This document shows, piece by piece, positions 8,347 to 16,465 of a stretch of DNA of 23,146 nucleotides (the stretch's first letter is position 1; each line of letters starts with the position of its first letter). Under the pieces are notes generated by a model. That model was not told the DNA's origin and did not search any database. It saw only the letters and a program-made list of their open reading frames with translations. Source of the stretch: an uncultured Asticcacaulis sp. (lineage in GTDB: Bacteria; Pseudomonadota; Alphaproteobacteria; Caulobacterales; Caulobacteraceae); assembly GCA_946480125.1 (NCBI GenBank), contig CAMLIY010000017.1, positions 1 to 23,146 of the forward strand. Reading direction: 5' to 3'. Made by a program: the position numbers and the translations under genes.

Positions 8347-8517
8347 TTACCTCAACCAGGCTATGGCGAGATCAAGCGTCTGACTTATGGTGGCGGACGG
8401 GATCGTCCAAATAACGACCGTCACCATAAGCATCCCCATTGCGGCCCTCGGCCCCGCTCTGATCCTGATATCAAACCATTTGCACTTAAAATGCAGACTG
8501 TATTTCAGCCTTTTCAT
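8347..8517 (-). CDS. Small membrane protein, hypothetical (56 aa)
   Basis: The frame starts at ATG (8517) preceded by GGAAAGGTAGG on the minus strand and encodes 56 residues. The first half is strongly basic (MKRLKYSLHFKCKW, then RIRAGPR). The second half is one hydrophobic segment (about residues 27-50), giving a single-span protein with a positive-inside N-terminus. It is followed by a strong terminator, which supports a real transcript. Holin-like or toxin-like small proteins have such a shape, but nothing identifies one here. Confidence 0.5.
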   Translation of the reverse strand: MKRLKYSLHFKCKWFDIRIRAGPRAAMGMLMVTVVIWTIPSATISQTLDLAIAWLR

Positions 8518-8760
8518 GTTGCACCTACCTTTCCGTAATTTACCCGAATCAAAATGACACCAGGCAACACCACAGTCTGACTTAAGGCGCGAAACTCAAC
8601 GGCTGTCCCGGCGGATTTTCCGCTAACCCACAGGTATCCACTTGTGGCCATTTCACAGCCTGTGAACTATGGGGATAGATTTGGACAATTTTAGCTAAAC
8701 TACGACCAGCGCGGGATAATTTGTTTTCAACGGCTGTTGATAATTTATCCGTTTCGGAGC

Positions 8761-9405
8761 TCAATCGGCAGGCTTGGTTTTATCGCTCGACTCATTTGTC
8801 GCTTCAACGCTTGATGCTAAAGCGATGCCTTCGACCTGCTTGCTAGGAACAGGCACAAGAACAAGAACCGAAGGAGCGACGGTGCTCGATATGACAGGGT
8901 TAGGTAAGCCAGGAGCTTGGGAAGCTTTCACAGCCTTTGTAGCGACAGTGACGTAGTGGGAAAAACTAACGGAACCAGCTATGGAAAAACCGAGAGAGAT
9001 GATGACCACACCGACCGGCAAAAACGAAAGGATGAAAATTCGCTTCATCGTAGAACCGGTGTCTTCTGAATAGCTCATACCGCTGGTTTCAGTATCTATT
9101 TGTCCCCTTGATAAGCAATAGATGAGCGCTATAAGGCAAAAATATCCAATAATTGTAGCAATGATGGCCAACAGGAATGCTACCCAAAATAGACTTAGCG
9201 GTTCTAAGCTTATTGGCAGTTCATTGTTGCCAAGCTTAAGCCCCATAAATGACAATATCGCAACTATGGCCCCGCCATTGAGTGTGAAAAGCGCTTTCAC
9301 AATAGTTAAGGCGGTATCCTGACAACTCTTTGCCAGATCATCCATTTTTTTGAAATGCAAGTCTCTAGTAAAATCTATCAGTTTATTTAGACGGTCATCG
9401 TCCAT
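8761..9405 (-). CDS. Inner-membrane protein of unknown function (214 aa)
   Basis: The protein has a charged N-terminal helix (1-30), then three predicted membrane segments at about 35-56, 71-97 and 122-146, and a Ser/Val/Lys-rich tail. The first segment contains LFTLNGGAIVAILSF, a motif seen in small uncharacterised bacterial membrane proteins. The ATG at 9405 has GGGGG upstream on the minus strand. It starts 18 bp after the stop of the RHH-type gene at 9424-9618, so the two are likely one operon. Its base composition is more AT-rich than its neighbours, a sign of recent acquisition. A cargo or defence role is possible given the helix plus membrane-pair layout, but this is speculative. Confidence 0.75.
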   Translation of the reverse strand: MDDDRLNKLIDFTRDLHFKKMDDLAKSCQDTALTIVKALFTLNGGAIVAILSFMGLKLGNNELPISLEPLSLFWVAFLLAIIATIIGYFCLIALIYCLSRGQIDTETSGMSYSEDTGSTMKRIFILSFLPVGVVIISLGFSIAGSVSFSHYVTVATKAVKASQAPGLPNPVISSTVAPSVLVLVPVPSKQVEGIALASSVEATNESSDKTKPAD

Positions 9406-9423
9406 GCAGCCCCCAATCGCACG

Positions 9424-9618
9424 TCATTTATCGTCAAAATGCGCTGCCAAAATTTGCCTGATCGCTTCGGGGCGGGATGGCGCGGGGCTTTGCTTCGCGC
9501 ACCAGGCGTCAAGTGTCGCAAGGTGATCAGGTTGAAGGCGAACCATGATGGGTGTCCCCTGCCCGGTCGGGGCCGGTCCACGCCGCTTCTTTGATATCAG
9601 AGTTTCTTGACCGCTCAT
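9424..9618 (-). CDS. Ribbon-helix-helix-like small DNA-binding protein (64 aa)
   Basis: The product has a flexible basic N-terminus (KKRRGPAPTGQG), a beta strand (TPIMVRLQP), and two helices (LATLDAWCAKQ and RPEAIRQILAAHF), the layout of short Arc/CopG/MetJ-fold regulators. Near-identical architectures, with PTGQGTP, RLQP and SRPEAIR motifs, recur in alphaproteobacterial genomes. It is probably an autoregulator of the operon with the 214-aa membrane protein. It is transcribed divergently from the gene at 9708, and the shared intergenic region contains a large imperfect palindrome that could be its operator. Confidence 0.8.
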   Translation of the reverse strand: MSGQETLISKKRRGPAPTGQGTPIMVRLQPDHLATLDAWCAKQSPAPSRPEAIRQILAAHFDDK

Positions 9619-9641
9619 AACATCCGTGATACCAGAATAAC

Positions 9642-9676
9642 GGACCGGTGAAAAGCTGGAACTTTTCAGCCGGTCC
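9642..9676. promoter_or_regulatory. Large imperfect palindrome in a divergent intergenic region
   Basis: GGACCGG (9642-9648) with TGAAAAG (9649-9655) pairs with CTTTTCA (9662-9668) and CCGGTCC (9670-9676). This gives about 14 bp with one bulged base and a 6-nt loop. It lies 24 bp upstream of one gene start and 32 bp upstream of the other. It could be an operator for the RHH-like protein or an RNA hairpin in the leader of the gene at 9708. Confidence 0.55.
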
Positions 9677-9707
9677 TAACCTCAACCGATCGAATGGAGA
9701 TCAGGTC

Positions 9708-10343
9708 ATGGCTGAACACGCCCATAGCACCACTGTGCCCGTTATGTCCAACCCGGACAAATCCACGCTCAACCGCCGCACCGCCCTTCTCGCCATGCCG
9801 GCACTTTCCGGCTTGGCCCTGCTGGCCGCGACGGCGCGCGCTTCGCCGGTGTTTGACATCGACCAGGCCATAGAGCGCCTAAACACCGCCATGTCGGCGC
9901 TTGAGGCCTGTGAGGCGGAATCTTGGCGTTTAGACGACGCACTCGCCTCGTTTGCCAGTGTGGTGATAGGTAAAAGTCACCTGGGCGAGGAAATACACGC
10001 CTACTCAGAACACGAAATACAGAACTTTATGGGAAAGGCCGCCGAATTCTGGGGGCCGGGCAGCGCGCCGCAACAACGTTTGGATGCAAAGATCGCGGAG
10101 TTTAGGGAGGCCCGCGAAGCGCGCCTCAAGGCGGAAAGGGATAGCGGGCTGACCGAGTGCCTGGATCGCTTAGGCGCCATTTGCATTGAGTATGACGCGG
10201 CATTTGATGCCCTTATAGGCCTGACGCCGACAACCCTAAACGAAGCTCGACGGAAAATGGCGGCGCTGGCCGAGCCGCTTGGTCGGCGCATGTTAGATTG
10301 CGACTCAGACGAAGCCGCCGAAATTCTGCGCTCGCTGGTGTGA
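9708..10343 (+). CDS. Hypothetical protein with twin-arginine-like leader (211 aa)
   Basis: I start this at the ATG at 9708, preceded by GGAGATCAGG; an upstream ATG in the palindrome lacks a site. Residues about 22-48 form a leader with NRRTALLAMP, a hydrophobic stretch and an ARAS cleavage-like end, suggesting export, possibly by the Tat route. The remainder is helical and charged with no recognised domain. Proteins with this leader style and helical body are common as uncharacterised genes in Caulobacterales prophage regions. No partner is evident. Confidence 0.7.
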   Translation: MAEHAHSTTVPVMSNPDKSTLNRRTALLAMPALSGLALLAATARASPVFDIDQAIERLNTAMSALEACEAESWRLDDALASFASVVIGKSHLGEEIHAYSEHEIQNFMGKAAEFWGPGSAPQQRLDAKIAEFREAREARLKAERDSGLTECLDRLGAICIEYDAAFDALIGLTPTTLNEARRKMAALAEPLGRRMLDCDSDEAAEILRSLV

Positions 10344-10414
10344 ATTCCCAAAATCGCCGATACCCCTTGGGGTCGCCGACGCCGCAGGGTCCGTTTATCG
10401 GCATATCGGGTCTC

Positions 10415-10444
10415 TTGACCCTAATTATAAACCGTGGCATAAGA
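10415..10444 (+). promoter_or_regulatory. Candidate promoter of the HTH-integrase operon
   Basis: TTGACC at 10415-10420 is followed after 17-18 bp by CATAAG/ATAAGA in an AT-rich patch, 26-32 bp before the HTH gene start. This resembles a housekeeping sigma promoter. No experimental support is available. Confidence 0.4.
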
Positions 10445-10470
10445 TACGGAAGTGAGAAAACCGGCGCACG

Positions 10471-11199
10471 ATGACAAAACTTCCAATATACAAATTAAAC
10501 ACGTTCACGCCGGGAGATGCCGAAGCCATCTCTGGAATTAACGTAGACCTCCAACGCCTTTGGCGACGCCGCGACCTGTTGCCGAAGACTGAAGGTCACG
10601 CTCGGTTCAATGTGGTGGAGTTGGCGCAAATGAAGGTCCTGAAGGCCTTAGCTGACTTCGGCGTTGCATTGGAGGTGCGCTCGCAAGTTTCGAAGCTGTC
10701 GACGCGGGCAATTGTCGAGGCGGTGCTTTCACGTCACAACCTTTCGGAGTTCAAACCTGTGTATGACGGCAACTGGCCGGCGTGGGTCGACTATGCTGTA
10801 ACGCCTGCGGGACACGTTGAGTATCCGGAACCCGGTTGGCGCGCTGAGATTTTCGAAAAGGCGCTGACTGGAAAGAATCCGTCCGACTACCAGTATTATG
10901 TTCAGGGTGATCTCGCGCGGTTCGTGTTTCGCGACATGGCCGATCGAGGCGCCTTCGGGTTTCAGGGCAGTCGCGGTCTTTCACTGTCAAAGCTGGTAAT
11001 TGTCACGGCGGACGGTGCTGTCCATTGGACAAACACGATTGATGACCTGTGGCACAGCGATGAACATACCGCTGCTCGCACCGCACTGCGAAGAGGCGCG
11101 GCCGTCATTATCGACCATGAACTATTTGCCGAGGATATGGTTGAGGCGTCGCAACGGCCTTTCGTAACTATCAAAATTCCGGAGGCCACCAATGCGTAG
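10471..11199 (+). CDS. MerR-like HTH regulator of the integrase operon (242 aa)
   Basis: The N-terminal 60 residues read like a MerR-type winged helix: YKLNTFTPGDAEAISGI, then LQRLWRRRDLLP and RFNVVELAQMKVLKAL. This is the usual progression of recognition helix, wing and second helix. The remaining 180 residues form an unrecognised domain. The gene overlaps the following small gene by 8 bases, which in turn overlaps the integrase, so the three form one operon. The likely role is control of integration/excision or of the element's own transcription. The repeat arrays at the left end of the element are candidate targets, by inference only. Confidence 0.8.
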   Translation: MTKLPIYKLNTFTPGDAEAISGINVDLQRLWRRRDLLPKTEGHARFNVVELAQMKVLKALADFGVALEVRSQVSKLSTRAIVEAVLSRHNLSEFKPVYDGNWPAWVDYAVTPAGHVEYPEPGWRAEIFEKALTGKNPSDYQYYVQGDLARFVFRDMADRGAFGFQGSRGLSLSKLVIVTADGAVHWTNTIDDLWHSDEHTAARTALRRGAAVIIDHELFAEDMVEASQRPFVTIKIPEATNA

Positions 11200-11386
11200 C
11201 CCGTCGAAAATCAATCAGGCGGCCGTCGAGCGAGCTCTGAAAGGAGCGCGCAAAAGCGGTCTTTCTTTCTCTAAAATCAGCGTCGATGTAACCACTGGTG
11301 TTATTGACTTCTTTCCTGGACAGACTTCGGAAATCGCGGCGACGTCGGCCTATGACGACTGGGCGAAAAAGCAAAATGCGCGTTAA
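11192..11386 (+). CDS. Small conserved protein upstream of integrase (64 aa)
   Basis: The product has 64 residues, with an N-terminal helix (INQAAVERALKGARKSG) and a short beta region (ISVDVTTGVIDFFPG). Proteins of this size and layout often precede integrase genes in alphaproteobacteria. The start overlaps the end of the HTH gene and follows a GGAGG site (in the GGAGGCCACC segment). The end overlaps the integrase start by 11 bases. It may act as a recombination directionality factor, but it lacks an obvious excisionase HTH. Confidence 0.75.
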   Translation: MRSPSKINQAAVERALKGARKSGLSFSKISVDVTTGVIDFFPGQTSEIAATSAYDDWAKKQNAR

Positions 11387-12431
11387 GCTTAAGGGTATCC
11401 ACAAGGTCAAAAAGACCCTCGCAGATGGCACTGTGGTCCGATACCATTACGCCTGGCGCGGCGGGCCTAGGCTTGATGGAAAACCCGGCTCGCCTGAATT
11501 CATGGCCAGCTACAACGAGGCACTGAAAGAAGTTAGAAGGCCGGTGCAGGGCATTTTAGCTACCTTGGTAGCGGAGTGGCGCGCCAGTACCGAATACACG
11601 TCTCTGTCGGCCAGTTCGCGCCGCAACTATGATATGACGGCGACCAAGGTGCTTGATCAGTTCGGTGACATGCCTATTCGCGTCCTTGATGATCCTCGCG
11701 TCCGTGGAGATTTCAAAAAATGGCGTGATTCTATGGCGGACAAACCTCGCGCCGCTGATTATGCCGTGAGCACCCTCGCCCGCATCTTGTCCGTCGCCCT
11801 TGATAACGGTCGCATCCACTACAACCACGCCGCTCGCCTTGGTCGCCTTTACAGCAGCGAACGGGCAGAAAAGTTATGGTCTGAGGATCAAATCGCAAAA
11901 TTTATCTCTCACGCGCCGGCGGCCTTATCGCTTGCTTTGGTTTTGGCGCTCGCCACTGGCCAGCGTGAAGGTGACCTTCTTAAGCTGACCTGGGCTGACT
12001 ACGATGGGAAGCGGATCAGGGTCTCAGTCAGTAAAAAGAAGCCGGGTGCGCCGCGCGTCAAGTTGACAATCCCGCTCCTACGGCACGCCGCCGACGCCCT
12101 AAATGCGCTTGAGCGAACCAGCACGCACATTCTAACCAACTCTCGCGGCGTCCCTTGGACCGAATCGGGGTTCAGGGCTAGTTGGCGCAAAGCCTTCACG
12201 AAAATATTCGGGGATACTGATCTGCATTTTCACGACCTGCGCGGAACGGCAATCACCCGAATAAAGATCGCGGGCAGTAGCACTAGCGAGATCGCGTCAA
12301 TCACCGGTCACTCTGAAAAGACCGTCGAGGCAGTATTAAATGCTCACTATTTGGGTGATCAAACACCGCTCGCCGAACGGGCAATTGCCCGCCTCAACGA
12401 GAACGTAACAGGACTAAAATCTGTAAACTGA
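11376..12431 (+). CDS. Tyrosine integrase (element B, 351 aa)
   Basis: This recombinase is likely responsible for integrating element B into the tRNA-Lys gene whose 3' end lies 65 bp downstream. The N-terminal region (1-60) is a short arm-binding part starting MRVKLKGIHK, followed by a SAM-like core-binding domain (about 60-160) and the catalytic domain (about 170-345). Catalytic residues are R197 in GQREGD, a Lys at 220-222, H286 and R289 in HDLRG, H312 in TGHS, and Y325 in HYLG. I chose the ATG at 11376 because the upstream part of the frame duplicates the coding space of the preceding gene. It is a different subfamily from the integrase at 678-1892, so the two elements are not copies of one another. 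Confidence 0.94.
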   Translation: MRVKLKGIHKVKKTLADGTVVRYHYAWRGGPRLDGKPGSPEFMASYNEALKEVRRPVQGILATLVAEWRASTEYTSLSASSRRNYDMTATKVLDQFGDMPIRVLDDPRVRGDFKKWRDSMADKPRAADYAVSTLARILSVALDNGRIHYNHAARLGRLYSSERAEKLWSEDQIAKFISHAPAALSLALVLALATGQREGDLLKLTWADYDGKRIRVSVSKKKPGAPRVKLTIPLLRHAADALNALERTSTHILTNSRGVPWTESGFRASWRKAFTKIFGDTDLHFHDLRGTAITRIKIAGSSTSEIASITGHSEKTVEAVLNAHYLGDQTPLAERAIARLNENVTGLKSVN

Positions 12432-12470
12432 CTGTAAACTACAAACCTGACTTAGCATATACATGGGGCT
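12421..12470. repeat. Candidate integrase arm sites next to the tRNA
   Basis: CTGTAAACT occurs at 12421-12429 and 12432-12440, an 11-bp period close to one helical turn. An inverted pair CTTAGC/GCTAAG follows near 12450-12472. The site lies between the integrase stop and the att core and overlaps the last integrase codons. Arm-type sites commonly lie there; the function is inferred. Confidence 0.4.
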
Positions 12471-12496
12471 AAGTGTTTGAATAGAGCGAAGAAAAA

Positions 12497-12572
<76 letters not shown>

Positions 12573-12680
12573 GAACCAATTCTTCGGAACCAACCAGGCT
12601 TGGTGACCCTAGCGGTGAGCGGCGGAACATAGTCAATTATTCTGTCATGACAAGCGCTAAATTCGCTTTTCCAAAAGTTT

Positions 12681-13784
12681 TTAAACTTGCAGTTTCAAAG
12701 CCCTCATCCAGCTTTCCCGCGCCTTGACACCGGCATCGGCGAAATCGGTGAAAATCCCGTCCACGCCCAGATCGAACAGATCGAAATACTCTTTCTGATC
12801 ATCACCCTTGTAATAGGGATCAAGCTGGTCGCTGCGCATCGTCCAGGTATGGACTTGCAGGCCGCAGGCATGGGCATTGTCGATAATATCGCGGCGATAT
12901 ACCGGCTTGCCTTGGGCGAAGCTGATCAGGTGACGCTTCCAGGGCGCGACAATATCGGCATAGGTGGCGATTTCCTTCAGGCCCACCGGCGATAACTGGT
13001 CATGGTTATCCCCTGCCCGACCGGCCATTACCCAATCATAGGGCTTGTCAGATGGTGCTTTCAGGATCATGGCACCGGTTACAGGATCGGTATCCGACCC
13101 ATCGATCAGTTGCATCAGACGGATTGCGGTTTTCTGGCGCAGGTATTTCAGATTGGCCGTCTCAAACGACTGGATGATGACCGATGATGACGCACGATCC
13201 AAGCCGGCGCGTTTCAGGGTATCGAGCAGCTTGTCTTCGATCGCCAACCCCAGCGCCTGGTGAAAGCTCGAATGCTTGATTTCGGGATAGAGGCCGATGA
13301 TGCGGCCGGTCTCGCGTGATTTTCTCTGCGCCAGGTCGATGACCTCTTGAAGCGTCTGGATTTGATAGAGGCCGTCATGACTGTGATCGCGGTTCGCAAA
13401 AGCCTGCCTGGCGCGCAGGCTCTTGATCTCGGCAAGGGTGAAATCGCAGGTGAAAAAGTCGGTCGTGTAGATGCCATCCAGCTTGCGGGTGCGCTTGCGG
13501 TCAGCGAATTCGGGATGGTCGATGACATTGGTGGTGACGGAGAGCAAGGGCTCATGACGCACGATCAGATGGCCATCAGAGGTCGAAACCACATCGGGTT
13601 CGATAAAGTCAGCGCCCATTTTGATGGCCAGCTCATAGCCAGGGATGGTGTGTTCGGGCAGATAGCCCGGTGCGCCGCGATGGCCGACAATAAGCGGTTT
13701 CTTCGGTGTGGCGGCATAGGCGACGGTAGCGGCGGCCATGGTGGCAAGTCCTGCGCCGAGACACCGGCGGCGATTGATATGCAT
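12681..13784 (-). CDS. glpQ: Periplasmic glycerophosphodiester phosphodiesterase (367 aa)
   Basis: The enzyme hydrolyses glycerophosphodiesters to glycerol 3-phosphate and an alcohol in the periplasm. Residues 1-25 form an export signal with a twin-Arg-like NRRR and a VAYAAT cleavage region. The family active site is complete: H35 and R36 in VGHRGAPG, E62 and D64 in IEPDV, H77 in VRHEP, and E168 in LYPEIK. The C-terminal TIM-barrel strands include VHTWTMR and DGIFTDF. GGAG lies 8 bp before the ATG. The length fits the GlpQ group rather than the short cytoplasmic UgpQ group. It lies 73 bp downstream of the TonB receptor on the same strand, separated by a terminator, so expression may depend partly on readthrough. 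A phosphorus-scavenging pair is plausible. Confidence 0.93.
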   Translation of the reverse strand: MHINRRRCLGAGLATMAAATVAYAATPKKPLIVGHRGAPGYLPEHTIPGYELAIKMGADFIEPDVVSTSDGHLIVRHEPLLSVTTNVIDHPEFADRKRTRKLDGIYTTDFFTCDFTLAEIKSLRARQAFANRDHSHDGLYQIQTLQEVIDLAQRKSRETGRIIGLYPEIKHSSFHQALGLAIEDKLLDTLKRAGLDRASSSVIIQSFETANLKYLRQKTAIRLMQLIDGSDTDPVTGAMILKAPSDKPYDWVMAGRAGDNHDQLSPVGLKEIATYADIVAPWKRHLISFAQGKPVYRRDIIDNAHACGLQVHTWTMRSDQLDPYYKGDDQKEYFDLFDLGVDGIFTDFADAGVKARESWMRALKLQV

Positions 13785-13800
13785 CAGGATAACTCCGCAT

Positions 13801-13838
13801 AAAAAGAAAGGCCAGCCGTTGTGGTGAAACGGCTGGCC
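13801..13838 (-). terminator. Intrinsic terminator after the TonB receptor
   Basis: A perfect 11-bp stem (13810-13820 with 13828-13838, GGCCAGCCGTT and its complement) has a 7-nt loop and is followed on the minus strand by TTTCTTTTT. It lies between the receptor stop and the phosphodiesterase start. Confidence 0.85.
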
Positions 13839-13857
13839 AAGGCTGGGAAAGCAAAAA

Positions 13858-16257
13858 TCAGAACGTCTTGCGGACGTTCAGGAACACCTGGCGGGGGGCG
13901 CCCGGCAGGATGGTCTGGTTCGAATTGGAGGCGTCGGAGTTGACGAAGCCGTTGGAACCAATGGTCGAGATGTACTGCTCGTCGGTCAGGTTGGTGACAT
14001 TGAGCTGCACCGTCGTGCCTATGTTTTCAAAGCGGTATCCGACCGTCAGATCGGAGATCGTGCTAGACGGCACTTCACCGCCGATATTGGTGTAGGTATA
14101 GTAGCGCTTGTCGGTATAGTTGACCCCCAGCGTACCGAAGAACGCGCCATTATCGTAACCCAGTTCGGTCTTGAACAGGTTCTTCGGCGTGTTGACGACC
14201 ATCTTGTCCTTGGTCGGCGTGATAACCGGATTGCCGGCGCCGTCAAACGACTGAACATCATCTTCGTACTTAGAGTCGTTGTAGCTGTACGAGGCGTAGA
14301 GCTTCCATTGCGGCGTGAAGCGGTAGGTGCCGGCCAGTTCGACGCCCTGGCTGGTGACGCCGCCGACGTTCGACAGCACCGGGGCATTGCCCTGGATGCC
14401 GGCGCCCTGGGTAACGGCCAGGATGCGGTTGTCGAACTTGACGTTATACAGGGCCGCGACGCCGGAAAACTGCGGGAAGCGGAAGCGCAGGCCACCTTCC
14501 ATGGTTTTCGACGATTCCGGCTTCAGGTTGTCCTTGACGTAATCGACATTGGCCTGGCTGAGCGAGCTGAAAGGCCCTGCCGTGGCGGCGGAGACATAGG
14601 CATCCATGTTTTCGGCGTAGGAACCGAAGACTTCGTAGTTGCCGCTGATCTTATAGACGGCACCGATCTGCGGCAGGAAGGTGTCTTCCGACTTCAGCTT
14701 GGCACTGAGAGCGGCCGCAGACGTGACCAGGGCGCCGACGCCCGGAATGACGCCATATTGCTGACCAGGGGTGTGGGTGTTGTGGACCGAGTTCTCGACC
14801 GACAGCGACTTGAAGCCGAAGTTGATCTTCAGGGCTTCGGTTACCGACCAGATGTCCTGAAGGTAGAATTGCGTGGTCTTGGTATTGAAGGCGTAAGACC
14901 ATTGGGTAAAGAACGGATCGCTCTGGAAGCCCAGGCTGTCGCGGTGCGGGGCCGCCAGGGATTCGCCATAGAAGCGACGGGCCTGGGTGAAGTCGTTGTT
15001 TTCCAGCCAGAAGCCGGCCGAAACCTGATGGGCGCCGAGATCGAGCGTGCCGCCGCCGATGACACCTGTACGGTTTATGTCATATTCGGTGGTACGGATC
15101 GAGACATTGGCCGTGTCGGTGCTGGTCGGATCGTAAGATGCCGAACCGGCGGCGGCCAGGATCAGGCTGCCGGGCGAAGGCGTATAGGGCGTGACCCACA
15201 GGCCCTGGCCTTCATTGGTATGGTTGTAGACCTGGAGGTTGAACTTGAATGTATCCGACACCGGCATGGCGAGATTGATGCCGGACAGGGTATCGTCACG
15301 GACACCGCCGCCGTAATAGTAAGCGTCGTCAACCGTGGCGATCTTGCCGGGATAAACGGCCGCGGTGCCGGTCAGCGCGCTGGTCCAGTAGTCCATGGAA
15401 ACGTCGTTTGCCAGCTTCCAGTTCGGCTGGAAATTATCCCAGTCATAACCCAGGCGGTCGATCATTTCGAACGACATATCCTGGTAATCCTGCTCGCGGC
15501 GCTCTGAATGGTTGACGAAAGCCGACAGTGTGCCCTCGCCGATCGGCAGAACCGCCTTGGCGTCGACCTGCTGTTGCTTTTGTTCACCGCCGCCCTTCCA
15601 CTTGTCGGTCTTCATGTCGACGGCGGAGACATAGGCGCGCAGGCCGCCGAGGGCCGTTATAGCGCCGGTTTCGAAGCGGCCATAGAGGCGGTGCATCGAA
15701 TCCGAACCGACCGTGCCGGCCACTTCACCACCGAGCGCTTGTGATGGATCGCGCGACACGAACTTCAGCGTGCCGCCCATATTCGACGAGGTGGCGGAAT
15801 CGAGCGAACCGGCGCCTTGAGAAAGATCGGCGCGCGCGATGTCTTCGTTGATGATGGCGCGCGAAATATGCAGGCCGTTATAGTTGCCGTAGCTCATGTC
15901 GCCGAGAGTGACGCCGTCAAGCGTAAACCCGAGCTGATTCTGATTGAAGCCGCGCACCGAAATACGGGCCGACCATTCGTAAGCGCCGAACGGATCGGCC
16001 GACTGGAACGAGACGCCCGGCAACTTGTCGAGCACTTTCAGCGGGCTTGTGCCCGGCGCCACCTTGGTAATGTCGTCGGCCTTGACCGACTGGGTCTGAC
16101 GGCTCTGGCCCTGACCGTAAACGATGACTTCAGTGACTGCCTCGGAAGCGGCCGGCGTGCTGGCAGCAGCGACGACCGGTGCGGCGTCTTGCGCGTGGAC
16201 CAGACCGGCGCTGAGCAGCGCGAACGCGGCCACGGAAGTGAAGAGTGCGATTTTCAT
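13858..16257 (-). CDS. TonB-dependent outer-membrane receptor (799 aa)
   Basis: This is an energised outer-membrane importer. It has a signal peptide (1-22, ending LVHA), a TonB-box-like EVIVYG at 43-48, and a plug domain (about 55-175) with LDKLPGVSFQ, ISVRGFNQNQ, FTLDGVTLGD and SSNMGGTLKF. A 22-strand barrel follows with alternating aromatic residues and ends in the classical C-terminal Phe (LNVRKTF). The start has GGGGAT upstream. The substrate cannot be read from the sequence. The linked periplasmic phosphodiesterase suggests a phosphodiester or phospho-organic ligand, but this is context only. The 208-bp upstream region is AT-rich and contains no operator I can name with confidence. Confidence 0.93.
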   Translation of the reverse strand: MKIALFTSVAAFALLSAGLVHAQDAAPVVAAASTPAASEAVTEVIVYGQGQSRQTQSVKADDITKVAPGTSPLKVLDKLPGVSFQSADPFGAYEWSARISVRGFNQNQLGFTLDGVTLGDMSYGNYNGLHISRAIINEDIARADLSQGAGSLDSATSSNMGGTLKFVSRDPSQALGGEVAGTVGSDSMHRLYGRFETGAITALGGLRAYVSAVDMKTDKWKGGGEQKQQQVDAKAVLPIGEGTLSAFVNHSERREQDYQDMSFEMIDRLGYDWDNFQPNWKLANDVSMDYWTSALTGTAAVYPGKIATVDDAYYYGGGVRDDTLSGINLAMPVSDTFKFNLQVYNHTNEGQGLWVTPYTPSPGSLILAAAGSASYDPTSTDTANVSIRTTEYDINRTGVIGGGTLDLGAHQVSAGFWLENNDFTQARRFYGESLAAPHRDSLGFQSDPFFTQWSYAFNTKTTQFYLQDIWSVTEALKINFGFKSLSVENSVHNTHTPGQQYGVIPGVGALVTSAAALSAKLKSEDTFLPQIGAVYKISGNYEVFGSYAENMDAYVSAATAGPFSSLSQANVDYVKDNLKPESSKTMEGGLRFRFPQFSGVAALYNVKFDNRILAVTQGAGIQGNAPVLSNVGGVTSQGVELAGTYRFTPQWKLYASYSYNDSKYEDDVQSFDGAGNPVITPTKDKMVVNTPKNLFKTELGYDNGAFFGTLGVNYTDKRYYTYTNIGGEVPSSTISDLTVGYRFENIGTTVQLNVTNLTDEQYISTIGSNGFVNSDASNSNQTILPGAPRQVFLNVRKTF

Positions 16258-16465
16258 AATTATCCCCTATAAAAACCCAACTGGGCTTTATGGGAAAATC
16301 GCCGTAACCGGCCTTAGTGACAGTTCGCCGACGGATTTTGGAAGCTATGGTGTCGAACCTCAAACTATTTTATGACACGAAATAAGGCTTTGATTTTATG
16401 TGATATATAATTGTGCTTTTTCGGTTACATATAAAGTAATCCTAAAATTCAGCGGCAATTAAATG

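Noticed and set aside
8603..8750. DnaA-box-like sequences near TATCCACTT and TTATCC.
   Set aside because: None matches TTATCCACA well and they are not clustered with an AT-rich unwinding region or initiator gene.
8582..8764. A 60-codon frame starting at TTG in the stop of the 214-aa membrane protein.
   Set aside because: The start is a rare codon without a Shine-Dalgarno site and the sequence looks non-coding, although the TTGA overlap is suggestive.
14308..15507. A 399-codon plus-strand frame opposite the TonB receptor.
   Set aside because: It is the antisense shadow of a clearly coding TonB-dependent receptor with high GC third positions.
16300..16460. Possible Pho-box-like GTGTCAT sequence upstream of the TonB receptor.
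   Set aside because: Only one half-site resembles the consensus and the direct repeat partner is missing.
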